This document shows positions 31,157-40,819 of a DNA stretch of 64,000 nt, piece after piece (position 1 is the stretch's first letter; each line of letters opens with the position of its first letter). The notes under the pieces are model-generated. The model did no database searches. It saw only the letters and a program-made list of their open reading frames with translations, and was not told the origin of the DNA. The translations under genes and the position numbers were made by a program. Source of the DNA: an uncultured Collinsella sp. (lineage in GTDB: Bacteria; Actinomycetota; Coriobacteriia; Coriobacteriales; Coriobacteriaceae); contig UQHS01000010.1 of assembly GCA_900540845.1 (NCBI GenBank), positions 21,135 through 85,134 of the forward strand, written 5' to 3'.

Positions 31157-32068
31157 TCAGCTGAGTTCGATGATGAGATCGCAGCCCTCGACGCGTGCGG
31201 CGAGTTCCATGCCCATGGCGCGCGCGAGCTTTGCGGCGGTGGCCAGGCCGAGGCCGCTTCCGCCCGCTTGGCGCGCCGCGTCGGCGCGGTAGAAGCGGTT
31301 GAAGAGGTGCTCTGCGTCGAGAGCCCCCGGATCGTACAGGCGGTTTGCAATCGACAACACCGCGCCCTGTCCACATGCCGCCCCCATGCGGATTGTCGGC
31401 GCGCCAGCCCCGTGGCGCAGGGCGTTCACCACGAGGTTTTCCACAATGCGCGCGAGCGCCTGGCGATCGGCGTCGACGGGCGCCGGGGCCTCAGCACCCT
31501 CCACGCGCGGTTCCCATCCGCGTTCCTCGAACTCGGGATAATGTCCGAGCAGGCATTGCTCCACAATCTCGCGCAGGTCCATCGGCTCGATGTCGAGCGC
31601 GAGGTCGGGGTCGCTCGCCTTGGTGTAGGAGAACAGGGCGTCGAGCAGCTCGGACGTGCGGTCGATGCGCTCGATGGCGGTGTCGAGGCGTCGGCGCCTC
31701 ACAAGGGAATCCGTCTCGTCCATGGCGAGCTGCAAGTAGCCCTTGGCGCCGGTGAGCGGCGTGCGGATGTCGTGCGAGAGCGCGGAGAGGTCGCGTTGGA
31801 AGTCCTGCTGCCCGCGCATGGCGGTGACGCGCGCGTCCACGCTTCGGTCGAGTTCATCGTTTATCGCGGCGGCGAGGTCCGCGACGCCGGGGGCGGTGCT
31901 GTTCACCGTGATGCGCGCGTTGCCGCTTCCGTTGCCTTCCTCCGTGCCGCGCCGCTCGAGGAAGCGCGCCATGCACCTGAGCTCGGGGGCGTAGGCGGCG
32001 AGGGCTATGAGCGCGCCGGCGGCGAGACCGATGATGAGCATGAGGGCTGCAAGTAGGCTTGTCGGCAT
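31157..32068 (-). CDS. Sensor histidine kinase with minimal sensor region
   Basis: The 303-residue kinase has one N-terminal membrane segment (LLAALMLIIGLAAGALIALAAYA) and no visible extracellular domain. A dimerisation/H-box follows (LSALSHDIRTPLTGAKGYLQL, His autophosphorylated), then the N box (ENLVVNALRHGAG) and G box (GGSGLGLATAAKLA). Small kinases of this form usually sense through a partner transporter. ATG 32068 is preceded by AAGGAGACCCC. It ends a minus-strand block containing a permease, a 54-aa protein, an ABC ATPase and, further upstream, a response regulator, its likely partner. Confidence 0.88.
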   Translation of the reverse strand: MPTSLLAALMLIIGLAAGALIALAAYAPELRCMARFLERRGTEEGNGSGNARITVNSTAPGVADLAAAINDELDRSVDARVTAMRGQQDFQRDLSALSHDIRTPLTGAKGYLQLAMDETDSLVRRRRLDTAIERIDRTSELLDALFSYTKASDPDLALDIEPMDLREIVEQCLLGHYPEFEERGWEPRVEGAEAPAPVDADRQALARIVENLVVNALRHGAGAPTIRMGAACGQGAVLSIANRLYDPGALDAEHLFNRFYRADAARQAGGSGLGLATAAKLARAMGMELAARVEGCDLIIELS

Positions 32069-32142
32069 GGGGTCTCCTTGGTGCGCAAGCCGCCCTTTCA
32101 CCGAAGGAAAGGGCGGCCGCGTGCGTTATCGGCTTGAGCGAA

Positions 32143-33024
32143 TTATAGGTCGCGTTTGCTTGCGATGAGGATGAACGCGCCGCCGCCGATGGCGGTCCAC
32201 AGAAGGCCCGACAGCGCGCCCCACAGCCATGTGGGGACGGCGCCAATGAGCGGCAGCGTCTGCGCCGGGTCGAACATGGAGCCCGCTCCGAGCTTGAAGA
32301 GGGCGATGACCATGCTCGGCATCCAGCTGGCGATACCGTTGAGGGCGGAGAGCAGCGGTTCAAGTGCGGGTGCGGCCTGCACGCCCATGCCGGACGCGAA
32401 CATGAGCACGACGGGTACGACGCCCATGATCAGGATGAACGTGAGGGTGTAGGCGGGCAGCTTTTTGCGGAAGAGCAGGACGACGGAAAGCGGGATCACC
32501 GTGAGCGCCCATACGGCGAGCCAGCCGCCGAGCAGCCACAGCGCGAATTCCGCCGCCCCGTCGTACGCCGCGAAGGAAAGACCCAGGGGCAGGGTGAGGA
32601 GCAGCTGCATGCAGATGAGGTGGCACACGATGCCCGCGATGAGCATCATGGCCGCCCAGATGCCCGAGAACACGACCTTCTCCACGAAATAGGAGAGGCG
32701 CCCGGTGAGCGAGGACACGAGCGATTTGATGTAGCCGTCATTCAGATCGGCGAATATCCACTCGACCATGCCGTAAGCGCTTGCCAGCCCGACGACGGAG
32801 ACGGAGCCGAACATGGACCAGCCCAAAAACACCGAGGGCGTGGCGATGGAGTCGCGCACGTTGATCGCCTCGAGCTCGCCGAGTCCCTGCGAGATGATGA
32901 GGGCATTGAGCCCGACCTCGAGGATCGCGACGCCAAGGATGACGGAGAAGTACTGCCACAATGGCCCGCGTAACCCACGGAAGCGTGTGCAGCGATAGAG
33001 GTCCGAGCGAAGGAGATTCAACAT
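32143..33024 (-). CDS. ABC-2-type permease (lantibiotic-immunity/bacitracin-like)
   Basis: The 293-residue protein has six membrane helices (WQYFSVILGVAILEVGLNAL, VFLGWSMFGSVSVVGLASAY, AAMMLIAGIVCHLICMQLLLT, LLGGWLAVWALTVIPLSVVLL, TFILIMGVVPVVLMFAS, ALSGLLWTAIGGGAFILIA), matching small permeases paired with a single ATPase in peptide-antibiotic immunity and drug efflux systems. The first residues (NLLRSDLYRCTRFRG) are the usual cytoplasmic start. Its ATG is three bases after the stop of the 54-aa gene and binds GGAAAGG upstream. The kinase gene follows 75 bases downstream. Confidence 0.85.
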   Translation of the reverse strand: MLNLLRSDLYRCTRFRGLRGPLWQYFSVILGVAILEVGLNALIISQGLGELEAINVRDSIATPSVFLGWSMFGSVSVVGLASAYGMVEWIFADLNDGYIKSLVSSLTGRLSYFVEKVVFSGIWAAMMLIAGIVCHLICMQLLLTLPLGLSFAAYDGAAEFALWLLGGWLAVWALTVIPLSVVLLFRKKLPAYTLTFILIMGVVPVVLMFASGMGVQAAPALEPLLSALNGIASWMPSMVIALFKLGAGSMFDPAQTLPLIGAVPTWLWGALSGLLWTAIGGGAFILIASKRDL

Positions 33025-33027
33025 GGT

Positions 33028-33192
33028 TTACCTGCCTTTCCGGGCGGCGAGGAGGATGTAGAGGAGAAACGCGACGAGCGCGATGTCGATGACGAGGTTG
33101 ACCGCGGACGCCATGTCGCCCAGGGTGGGCAACGCGGGGCCGACGCCCAGTGGCGCGTTGGCGGACAAGGCGGGCAGCGCTCTGCTAAGCAT
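33028..33192 (-). CDS. Small membrane protein (54 aa) between ABC ATPase and permease genes
   Basis: ATG 33192 overlaps the ATPase stop in ATGCTTAG, and the TAA stop lies three bases before the permease ATG, so the frame exactly fills the gap between two operon genes. The product has a polar N-half and one membrane helix (NLVIDIALVAFLLYILLAA) ending RKGR, positive-inside. Tight spacing on both sides argues it is translated. It may be a small subunit of the ABC complex or an immunity peptide; no family is recognised. Confidence 0.68.
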   Translation of the reverse strand: MLSRALPALSANAPLGVGPALPTLGDMASAVNLVIDIALVAFLLYILLAARKGR

Positions 33193-34210
33193 CTGCGCCG
33201 CCCATGAGCTCGACGAAATACTCCTCGATGTCGCGTTCGATATGCGTGAGCTCCAAGATGAGCTGACCGGCGCTTGTCAAGACGCGCGCAACGTCTTCTG
33301 CGGTGGGCACGCCGCAGGCCGTGGCGTCGCCTGCCGCTCCGCCGAAGCGCGCAGCGGCATGGCGCGCTGCGCCGCCCACGACAATCGCCCCATCGGGCTC
33401 GGCGCGCAGCGTGGCAGCGGGCAGGTGCTCCTCGAGGATGGCGAGCGAGCGCGCCGGATCGGAGGTCTTGACGCGAATCGAGTTGCCGCATTCCCTGTGC
33501 AGCTCGTCTACCGAAAGTTCGCGTACCATGCGCCCCGCGCGGATGACGCCGAAGCGTGTGGCCATGCGGTCGAGCTGGTCGAGCACGTGGCTTGAGATGA
33601 CCATGGTCACACCGCGTTCACGGTTGAGGCGAATGAGGGCGTTGCGCATGGCGCGGGTCGCCTCGGGGTCCAGACCGTTGAAGGGCTCGTCGAGCAGCAG
33701 CAGGTCCGGTGCACCCACGAGCGCGAGAGCGATACCCAGGTGCTGCTTCATGCCGAGGGAGAACTTCTTGACGCGCAGAGAGCCGGTGTCGGCGAGCCCC
33801 ACGAGGTCGAGCAGCTCGCGGCAGTGCGCCTCGGGGCGAACGACGCCGAGTGCGAGGGCCTTGCACATGAGGTTTTCAAATGCGGAGAAGGTGGGCAGCA
33901 CGCCCGGGTCCTCGATGAGGGCGCCCACGCGGGAGAAGCTCGCATGCGAAGTTCGCTGCTGCGGCGTTCCCGCGTTCGCCGCGTGTCGTGTCATGGCGGC
34001 ACCGCGGCCGCGCGCCTCGCCGAGCAGCACGATATCACCCGAGGTGGGGCGCACGAGCCCCGCGATCATTTTCATGGCGGTTGACTTGCCCGCGCCGTTT
34101 TTGCCCACCAGGCCGTAGATCTCGCCGGCGGGCACGCGCATATCGAGAGCATCGACGGCGCGACGCTGGCCGTAGACGCGCGTGAGCGCATGGGTTTCGA
34201 TGGCGTTCAT
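33185..34210 (-). CDS. ABC transporter ATP-binding protein (peptide/bacitracin-type)
   Basis: The 341-residue ATPase has Walker A VGKNGAGKSTAMKM, the Q-loop region, a signature FSLGMKQHLGIA (variant of LSGGQ, as in antibiotic-export ATPases), Walker B LLLLDEPFNGLDP and H-loop ISSHVLDQLDR. About 40 residues around REARGRGAAMTRHAANAG are inserted between Walker A and Q-loop. The C-terminal 90 residues carry the extra domain common in BcrA/NisF-like proteins. ATG 34210 follows AAGGAGGCACC. It heads a group with the 54-aa protein, permease and kinase. Likely role: export of, or self-protection from, a hydrophobic peptide, inferred from resemblance. Confidence 0.87.
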   Translation of the reverse strand: MNAIETHALTRVYGQRRAVDALDMRVPAGEIYGLVGKNGAGKSTAMKMIAGLVRPTSGDIVLLGEARGRGAAMTRHAANAGTPQQRTSHASFSRVGALIEDPGVLPTFSAFENLMCKALALGVVRPEAHCRELLDLVGLADTGSLRVKKFSLGMKQHLGIALALVGAPDLLLLDEPFNGLDPEATRAMRNALIRLNRERGVTMVISSHVLDQLDRMATRFGVIRAGRMVRELSVDELHRECGNSIRVKTSDPARSLAILEEHLPAATLRAEPDGAIVVGGAARHAAARFGGAAGDATACGVPTAEDVARVLTSAGQLILELTHIERDIEEYFVELMGGADA

Positions 34211-34606
34211 GGTGCCTCCTTGCATCCTGTCCATCAGCTTGTTTTCAGGATGCGGTGCAAAGCTTGATAAAACTTGAAGCAGGTCTAAAGAAAGGATAAA
34301 GAACTGCGGCGGCGCATGTTGCGGTAGATTGTTTTGTTGCGCGGGCAGGCGTGTCGGCACCAAGGTGGGTGCGCCGGCGAAGAAGCAGACAGGTTGGCGC
34401 CGAAGCAGTCGCGCCGGCGCCAAGGAGGGTGCGGCAGTGACGAAGTTCGCATCACCAGCGGCGCGAAATGGACGAAATTAGCCAAAACATGACGCTCGTG
34501 ATGCGGACTTGGTGTCGAGTGGCCCGCCGCCGCGTGAAGTTTGCCCTGCCAGCCGCCTGCCCGAGCACCAACGGACGCGCCGCCGGTATGTCGCTGGCGG
34601 GCGGCG
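34211..34606. other. Gene-free gap within the ABC/two-component block
   Basis: The gap of 396 bases on the minus strand between response regulator and ABC ATPase genes contains the second family A palindrome (34443-34510) and GGCGCCAAGG-like repeats near 34360-34430. A promoter for the ATPase gene is expected near 34270-34310, an AT-rich stretch, but I see no firm -10/-35 pair. No coding frame supported. Confidence 0.5.
34443..34510. repeat. 68-bp palindromic element, family A copy 2
   Basis: Left arm AAGTTCGCATCACCAGCG and right arm CGCTCGTGATGCGGACTT pair with two mismatches in 18. The interior shares GCGxxAAA...AAATTxGCC with copy 3. It lies in the middle of an operon-like block, where it could act as RNA processing or a terminator. 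Confidence 0.75.
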
Positions 34607-35389
<783 letters not shown>

Positions 35390-35394
35390 GACAT

Positions 35395-37200
35395 TTACTC
35401 TCCGTCCAAAAACGCGCCGGTCTGGCGGCTCCACAAGGCGGCATACTCGCCGTTTGCCGCTGCGAGTTCGGCATGCGTGCCGTCCTCCACGATCTCGCCG
35501 TCGGCGAGCACCACGATGCGGTCGAGCGAGGCCACGGTGGACAGGCGGTGCGCCACCACGATTGACGTGCGCCCGCGCATGAGGTTCTCGAGCGCGCCCT
35601 GCACGAGCGCCTCGCTCTCGGAGTCAAGTGCGCTTGTCGCCTCATCGAGCACGAGGATCGGGGCGTCGGTGAGGATGGCGCGGGCGATGGCCACGCGTTG
35701 GCGCTGGCCGCCGGACAGCTTCACGCCGCGCTCGCCCACGAGGGTGTCGAGGCCGGTGGGCAGGCGATCGATGAACTCCAGCGCGTTGGCGAGCTCGGCG
35801 GCGCGGCGGATATCCTCGTCGGTCGCGTCGGGGCGCCCGTAGGCGATGTTCTCGCGAATGGAGCGGTGGAACAGCAGCGCCTCTTGCGGCACGTAGGCGA
35901 TCTGGCGTCGCAGGCTTTGCTGGGCGCACGTCGAGATGTCCTGCCCGTCGACGTATACGTGGCCATCCTGCACATCGGACAGGCGCAGCAGCAGCTTGGT
36001 GAGGGTTGTCTTGCCTGAGCCGGAGCGTCCCACCAGGCCCACGCGCTGTCCGGCGGGGATGTGCAGGTTGAGGTCGCAAAACACGCGGTCGCCCTCGGCG
36101 GCGTCCGCATAGGCGAACCCGAGGTGCTCGAAGTCGATGGAGCCCTCGCGCACGACGAGGTCCGGGGCGCCCGGGGCGTCTTCCACCAGGCGGGGCTCGT
36201 CTAAGATGCGCGCCATCTCACTCGCGTCGCCGATCGCGCGGTTCATGCGCTGCATCATGGAGTTGATGTAGTTGAAGCGCATGGACAGCTGGTAGGTGTA
36301 GGAGAACATCATGACCAACATACCGCTCGAGATGCCAAACCACGCGTTGCCCCCTGCCACGAAGATCGAGACGACGAGCATGATGACGGTGATGATGCCG
36401 CTTGTGGTGAAGCCGCGCTGCATGGTGGCGCGCATGGAGCGGCTCTCGGCCTGCATGGCGGCGAGGTCGGCCTCGTCGAAGAGCTCCTTCTCGAAGTCCT
36501 CGCGTCCACAGGTCTTGACGGCGAGGATGTTGGTCACGGCGTCGGAGAGCACGCCGGACAGGCGGTTTTGCGCCTTGGCCGTCGCGGCGGAGAGCGGAAG
36601 GATGCGCTGGTACATGTGGGTCGCCACGATCACGTACGCCACGAGCATGACGGCGAGTGCCGCGGCGTAGGCGGGGACGGCCGGAGCGAGCGCCACGAAG
36701 GTGCACACCGTGCTCGCGATGGTGGGGATGAGCGAGTACACCACGACGTCGACCATCTGGGTGTAGCCGCTCATGAACTTGCTGGTCTGGCTGACGAGCG
36801 CTCCGCCGAAGCGGCTCGTGTGGAAGGTCATGGACTGGTTGGACAGCGTGTCGAAGCACAGGCGCGCCAGGTGGTAGTTGCCGTTGATTTGCAGCTTGTA
36901 TACGGCGTAATCCTGCAGCTTGGAACAGATTTGGCCAACGAGGTTCACGACGAGCAGCGCCAGGATGTAGGGGCCGAATACCTCCCACACCTGATCGGCT
37001 GCGACCGGCGCGGCCTGCACGCGATCCACGATGAGGCCCATGACCCAGGTGTTCACGAAGATGAGGAGCGCGACGTATGCCACGGAGGTGAACACGGCGA
37101 GAAAGGCCGCCCCCGGCTTCATGCGGGTGACCTCCCAAAACCGGCGGAGCGTGCGCTTTACGGCGGGCTTTTCCAATTTGGTGACGTTTCTCTGCGACAT
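35395..37200 (-). CDS. ABC exporter, fused permease-ATPase
   Basis: The 601-residue half-transporter has six helices in the first 320 residues (PGAAFLAVFTSVAYVALLIFV, YILALLVVNLVGQICSK, YSLIPTIASTVCTFVALAP, ALAVMLVAYVIVA, ITVIMLVVSIFVAG, plus one) and an ATPase with VGRSGSGKTTLTKLLL, YVPQEALLF (Q-loop), LSGGQRQRVAIARAIL, LVLDEATSALDSE and VAHRLSTV. It exports drugs, lipids or peptides as a homodimer; the substrate is unknown. It heads the minus-strand block with the response regulator, so stress-regulated efflux of a peptide or drug is plausible. ATG 37200 has AAGGAGAG upstream. Confidence 0.92.
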   Translation of the reverse strand: MSQRNVTKLEKPAVKRTLRRFWEVTRMKPGAAFLAVFTSVAYVALLIFVNTWVMGLIVDRVQAAPVAADQVWEVFGPYILALLVVNLVGQICSKLQDYAVYKLQINGNYHLARLCFDTLSNQSMTFHTSRFGGALVSQTSKFMSGYTQMVDVVVYSLIPTIASTVCTFVALAPAVPAYAAALAVMLVAYVIVATHMYQRILPLSAATAKAQNRLSGVLSDAVTNILAVKTCGREDFEKELFDEADLAAMQAESRSMRATMQRGFTTSGIITVIMLVVSIFVAGGNAWFGISSGMLVMMFSYTYQLSMRFNYINSMMQRMNRAIGDASEMARILDEPRLVEDAPGAPDLVVREGSIDFEHLGFAYADAAEGDRVFCDLNLHIPAGQRVGLVGRSGSGKTTLTKLLLRLSDVQDGHVYVDGQDISTCAQQSLRRQIAYVPQEALLFHRSIRENIAYGRPDATDEDIRRAAELANALEFIDRLPTGLDTLVGERGVKLSGGQRQRVAIARAILTDAPILVLDEATSALDSESEALVQGALENLMRGRTSIVVAHRLSTVASLDRIVVLADGEIVEDGTHAELAAANGEYAALWSRQTGAFLDGE

Positions 37201-37485
37201 GCATCTCTCCTTGTGTGTCGTTGTCTGCCCTAGGTTATCCCTTGAAGTGCGCTTCAGGTCAAGCGCGAATTGGGCGCAACCGTGCTATCGCGCCATGCGA
37301 AGGGCGGCACACCGCCGATTGTCTTTGCAGGTAGATGAAGCGCAACCGGTGGTTGACGGTTCAAGGGCAAAACGCAACCCCGGCTCCCTTGCGCAACGGG
37401 CACCGTTCGCGGAAGCTGGAGTCGGCGAAGGGGTCCGGACGCCTCGCCTGCATGTACGATTGACCACGATGAAAGGACGTGCATC

Positions 37486-38424
37486 ATGAGCTTCCGCGAC
37501 AACCTCCTATACCTGCGCGATGCCCGCAACATGACTCAGGAGCATCTCGCCATGCTGCTCGGGGTGACTCGCCAGGCGGTAAGCAAATGGGAAGCGGGCG
37601 CCTCCACCCCCGACATGGATAAGCTCGTGCGCTTGTGCGAGATCTTCGAGGTGGACCTCGACGAGTTGATTCGCGGTGACGTGACGGGCAAGCCCGCCGA
37701 CCGTGCCCTTGCCATTCCCGCCAACGTCCCGATGACCGATGTATGTGGATATGATCCGCACATGAGGGTCCGCGCGCTATTCTTAGCGGGCGCGGCGGCG
37801 TTCACGGTGTTTGGTGTGGGAAGCGTTGCGATGCTCATGCGCGACGGCATCGGATTGCTGAGCTTCGGCGGCGGGTGGGGGCCGGTCCTCAACCCGTATC
37901 CGTTCTATTACCTGTTCACGGGAGCCGCGGGCGCGATTGCGTGCCTCGCAGTGGCGCATATCAGGCATGTCGCCTTTTCGCGTGCCCACCCGTTCGTGAG
38001 CAATTTCTACACCAACGATGACCACGAGCGCGCCCGTCGTCTGAACGCCTTTTCGCGCGTCGCCGCTTGTGCGCTCGTGGGCCTGGGCATCGTGATCGCG
38101 GTTATCCAGAGCACGTCTTTGCAGCATGTCTCGGGAGGCTTGAGCTCTCTGGTGGTGTGCTTTGCCGCGGCGGCGCTCGTCGCGATGTACGGGCATCTCA
38201 TGGCGGGCCGCATCGATGTCGAGTCGTATAACGACCGCGCCGGGTCTCATGACGCAGGGCACGACATTCGCGTTCGATTTGTCCTGTTGGTGGCGGTGGT
38301 GACGGTCGTCGCGGCGGTCGGAAGCCTGTTTTTCGCCTTGTCCGCATGGAGCCAGATTCTCATTTGGGGCGGCGTCGCCATCGCGGTTGGTTGGGCGTTC
38401 TTCACGGTGTTCCGCGAGGCGTGA
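37486..38424 (+). CDS. XRE-family HTH regulator fused to a membrane domain
   Basis: The 312-residue protein has an XRE-type helix-turn-helix at 1-65 (LYLRDARNMTQEHLAMLLGVTRQAVSKWEAG, then STPDMDKLVRLCEIFEVDLDELI). A linker and several membrane helices follow (VRALFLAGAAAFTVFGVGSVAML, PFYYLFTGAAGAIACLAVAH, ACALVGLGIVIAVI, LSSLVVCFAAAALVAMYG, VLLVAVVTVVAAVGSLFFAL). It is a membrane-tethered transcription factor of a kind common in Firmicutes and Coriobacteria; target genes unknown. ATG 37486 follows GAAAGGACG. It is divergent from the ABC exporter at 37200 and may regulate that block. Confidence 0.85.
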   Translation: MSFRDNLLYLRDARNMTQEHLAMLLGVTRQAVSKWEAGASTPDMDKLVRLCEIFEVDLDELIRGDVTGKPADRALAIPANVPMTDVCGYDPHMRVRALFLAGAAAFTVFGVGSVAMLMRDGIGLLSFGGGWGPVLNPYPFYYLFTGAAGAIACLAVAHIRHVAFSRAHPFVSNFYTNDDHERARRLNAFSRVAACALVGLGIVIAVIQSTSLQHVSGGLSSLVVCFAAAALVAMYGHLMAGRIDVESYNDRAGSHDAGHDIRVRFVLLVAVVTVVAAVGSLFFALSAWSQILIWGGVAIAVGWAFFTVFREA

Positions 38425-38579
38425 GGTAAGTTGCCGCCGTGCGGTGAGGTACGGTTGGGATGGGCGCATTTCGAGGGCGGGGCGCGGGAGGCGGGCGCCC
38501 CGCCCTCGCCTGTGTTGCGAGGTGCTCGAACTGGGTATCATCCGTATCGTTGTCGAATCACGGAAGGATTGATCACTCG

Positions 38580-40562
38580 ATGAACCACGATGAGATTTTG
38601 GACATGCTGAGGCGTGCCGGCGTGGAGGTGCCGGGCGACGAAGAGCCCATCGATGTCGAAGTCGAGGTGGAGGACGTCCCATCCGATTCGCCGCACGCCG
38701 CCGCCGATGCGTCGGGCGATTCCCCGCAATCTGCCCGTGCGCGCAAAAAGGCCGCCCGCGCAAAAGCCAAGGCCAAGGGCGCAAAGGGCTCTGGCCGCGG
38801 TCGCGCTTCGATTCCCGTGCCCCCGTTCATGGAGCGTCTTGCGCAGTGGAGCCGCACCGCGCTCATCGTCATGCTGGTGGTTTTGGCCGTGGCTGCCCTC
38901 GTCGCCTATTGGTGGTTCCACCCTGCGCTCAACATCCACAGCCCCCGCGTGTGGAACTGGGTCATCCTCATCTCCATCGTGAGCTTCGTCGCCCTCAAGG
39001 TGTTTGGGCTTCGTTTTGAGCGCCGCACGGCGCTGTTCAATCGCCTCGCCTTGGTGCCCGTCGCGGTGATCGTCGCGTTCTTCGTCGGCCTCATCATGGG
39101 CGAGCCTTTCATCCCCGGCAACGCAGAGCGCTACGCCACAGTCCTCAAGACCACCGAGGGCAACTTCGTGGAGGATATCGATGAGGTCGACTATTCGGAC
39201 GTCCCGGTGATCGACCGCGCCTCCGCGCAGCTGCTCGGCTCGCGCGCCATGGGCTCCATCCCCGAGTTCGTGAGCCAGTTCGAGATCAGCCCCGCGTACA
39301 GCCAGATCAACTATCAGGGGCGCCCGGTTCGCGTGAGCCCGCTCACCTATGCCGACCTGTTCAAGTGGCTGAGCCATCGCTCCGAGGGCATCCCGGCGTA
39401 CGTGCTGGTCGACATGGTGACGCAGGAGGCCGAGGTCGTGCGTCTCGAGAGCCCCATCCGCTATTCCGAGAGCGAGCCGCTCGCGCGCAATATCGACCGC
39501 TACGTGCAGCTGAAGTACCCTACGTACATGTTCGACCAGAAATCCTTCGAGCTCGATGAGCAGGGCACGCCCTGGTGGGTGTTCCCCGTGCAAAAGCGTA
39601 CCATCGGTCTGTTCCAGGGAACCACGATCCAGCGCGTGGTGCTTGTGAACGCCTGCACGGGCGAGACCGCGGATTACGCCATCGAAGACTGCCCCACATG
39701 GGTGGACCGCGCCTACCCGAGCGACTTGATCATCCAGCAGTACAACTGGAGCGGCGCCTACAAAGGCGGCTGGCTCAACTCCTGGCTCGGCCAGCAGGGG
39801 GTTGTGCGCACCACGCGCGGCACCGACGGTGAGCTCGGGTACAACTACCTCGCGCAGGGCGATGACATCTACCTCTACACCGGTGTGAGCTCCGTGACCG
39901 CCGACAGCTCCAACGTCGGATTCATCCTGGTCAACCAGCGCACGGGGGAGTCGCATTACTATCCGGTCGCCGGCGCCACCGAGGATTCGGCCCAGGCGAG
40001 TGCCGAGGGCCAGGTCCAAAACCTCAAGTACGAGGCGACCTATCCGCTGCTGCTCAACGTGGCGGGCCAGCCCACCTATTTCATGGCGCTGAAAGACAAC
40101 GCCGGCCTCGTGAAGATGTACGCGATGATCAATGTCGAGCACTACCAGAGCGTGGCGACCGGGTCCACGGTGGCGGCGACGCAGGAGAGCTATCTGCAGA
40201 TGCTCGCATCGTCGGGCGCTCTGTCTGAGGAGGAGGCCGCGGCGAGTGGGGCCGAGGTCGAGGTGACCGGCACGATCGCCTCCATGGCGCAGGCGGTCAT
40301 CGACGGCAACTCTCACTTCTACCTGACGCTTGAGGGGGACGACGCCATCTACGACGTGGCCCTCCCCGGGCTGGTCGAGATCGTGCGCTATGGTGTCGGC
40401 AGCGACGTCACCCTCTCGTACGCCAAGGACGCCGGGGCGTCCGACGAGGCCGAGGGCGCGTCGGGGGCGCTGCGGAGAGTGACGGCGCTCGGCGGGCATC
40501 GCGCTGCGGCGGAGCAGGCCGACACGCAAGATGCGGTTGTTGCCGAGGCGGAGACGGAGTAG
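38580..40562 (+). CDS. Large membrane protein with extracytoplasmic domains (unknown function)
   Basis: The 660-residue protein has an acidic then strongly basic cytoplasmic N-terminus (RKKAARAKAKAKGAKGSGRG), three membrane helices at about 93-111, 126-143 and 156-174, then about 480 extracytoplasmic residues. They include VRLESPIRYSESEPLARNI, YPTYMFDQKSFELDEQGTPW, WVDRAYPSDLIIQQYNWSG and a beta-rich segment near 575-630 (VTGTIASMAQAVIDGNSHFY). No catalytic motif is seen. ATG 38580 is chosen because GGAAGGATTGATC precedes it and the helices then sit correctly. The C-terminus (AEAETE) runs into a 24-bp tandem repeat just beyond the stop codon, which would continue in frame. A Rho-independent terminator lies at 40649-40689. 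Confidence 0.75.
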   Translation: MNHDEILDMLRRAGVEVPGDEEPIDVEVEVEDVPSDSPHAAADASGDSPQSARARKKAARAKAKAKGAKGSGRGRASIPVPPFMERLAQWSRTALIVMLVVLAVAALVAYWWFHPALNIHSPRVWNWVILISIVSFVALKVFGLRFERRTALFNRLALVPVAVIVAFFVGLIMGEPFIPGNAERYATVLKTTEGNFVEDIDEVDYSDVPVIDRASAQLLGSRAMGSIPEFVSQFEISPAYSQINYQGRPVRVSPLTYADLFKWLSHRSEGIPAYVLVDMVTQEAEVVRLESPIRYSESEPLARNIDRYVQLKYPTYMFDQKSFELDEQGTPWWVFPVQKRTIGLFQGTTIQRVVLVNACTGETADYAIEDCPTWVDRAYPSDLIIQQYNWSGAYKGGWLNSWLGQQGVVRTTRGTDGELGYNYLAQGDDIYLYTGVSSVTADSSNVGFILVNQRTGESHYYPVAGATEDSAQASAEGQVQNLKYEATYPLLLNVAGQPTYFMALKDNAGLVKMYAMINVEHYQSVATGSTVAATQESYLQMLASSGALSEEEAAASGAEVEVTGTIASMAQAVIDGNSHFYLTLEGDDAIYDVALPGLVEIVRYGVGSDVTLSYAKDAGASDEAEGASGALRRVTALGGHRAAAEQADTQDAVVAEAETE

Positions 40563-40610
40563 CCGCCAGAGGTAGAGGCGGAGCGACCGCCAGAGGTAGA
40601 GGCGGAGTAG
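40563..40610 (+). repeat. 24-bp tandem repeat overlapping a stop-codon region
   Basis: Two 24-bp units (CCGCCAGAGGTAGAGGCGGAG plus three variable bases) directly follow the TAG of the 660-aa gene. Read in that gene's frame they encode PPEVEAERPPEVEAE followed by a second TAG, similar to the gene's own acidic AEAETE end. Confidence 0.75.
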
Positions 40611-40648
40611 TCGCCATCGACATACATCCTGGTGCATGAACCGATACC

Positions 40649-40689
40649 ATACGGGCTGTGGAATGCATAACCATAGCCCGTATTTTCGT
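40649..40689 (+). terminator. Rho-independent terminator after the 660-aa gene
   Basis: ATACGGGCT (40649-40657) and AGCCCGTAT (40675-40683) form a perfect 9-bp stem followed by TTTTCG. Confidence 0.75.
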
Positions 40690-40725
40690 ATCTATGCACA
40701 AAACAGAAACATAGGAGAAATATTC

Positions 40726-40764
40726 TGCATTAAACGATATTAATATTGCAGATTCGCGTATACT
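40726..40764 (+). promoter_or_regulatory. Promoter and AT-rich dyad upstream of the amino-acid importer
   Basis: TATACT at 40759-40764 is a good -10 element. Immediately upstream lies a dyad with CTGCA and TGCAG ends around an AT-rich centre (ATTAAACGATATTAATAT) that would overlap the -35 region, an arrangement suited to an operator for an amino-acid-responsive repressor. The regulator is not identifiable. Confidence 0.45.
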
Positions 40765-40819
40765 GCCTTCCCAAGCAAACGCTTGCTACACCGATTGCAC
40801 CCAAGGGAAGGGGAAACCC

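Noticed and set aside
29443..31374. A 643-codon minus-strand frame opposite the sigma factor and permease genes
   Set aside because: The plus strand encodes recognisable sigma regions and a permease with sensible membrane helices; the antisense frame is Arg/His-rich without motifs.
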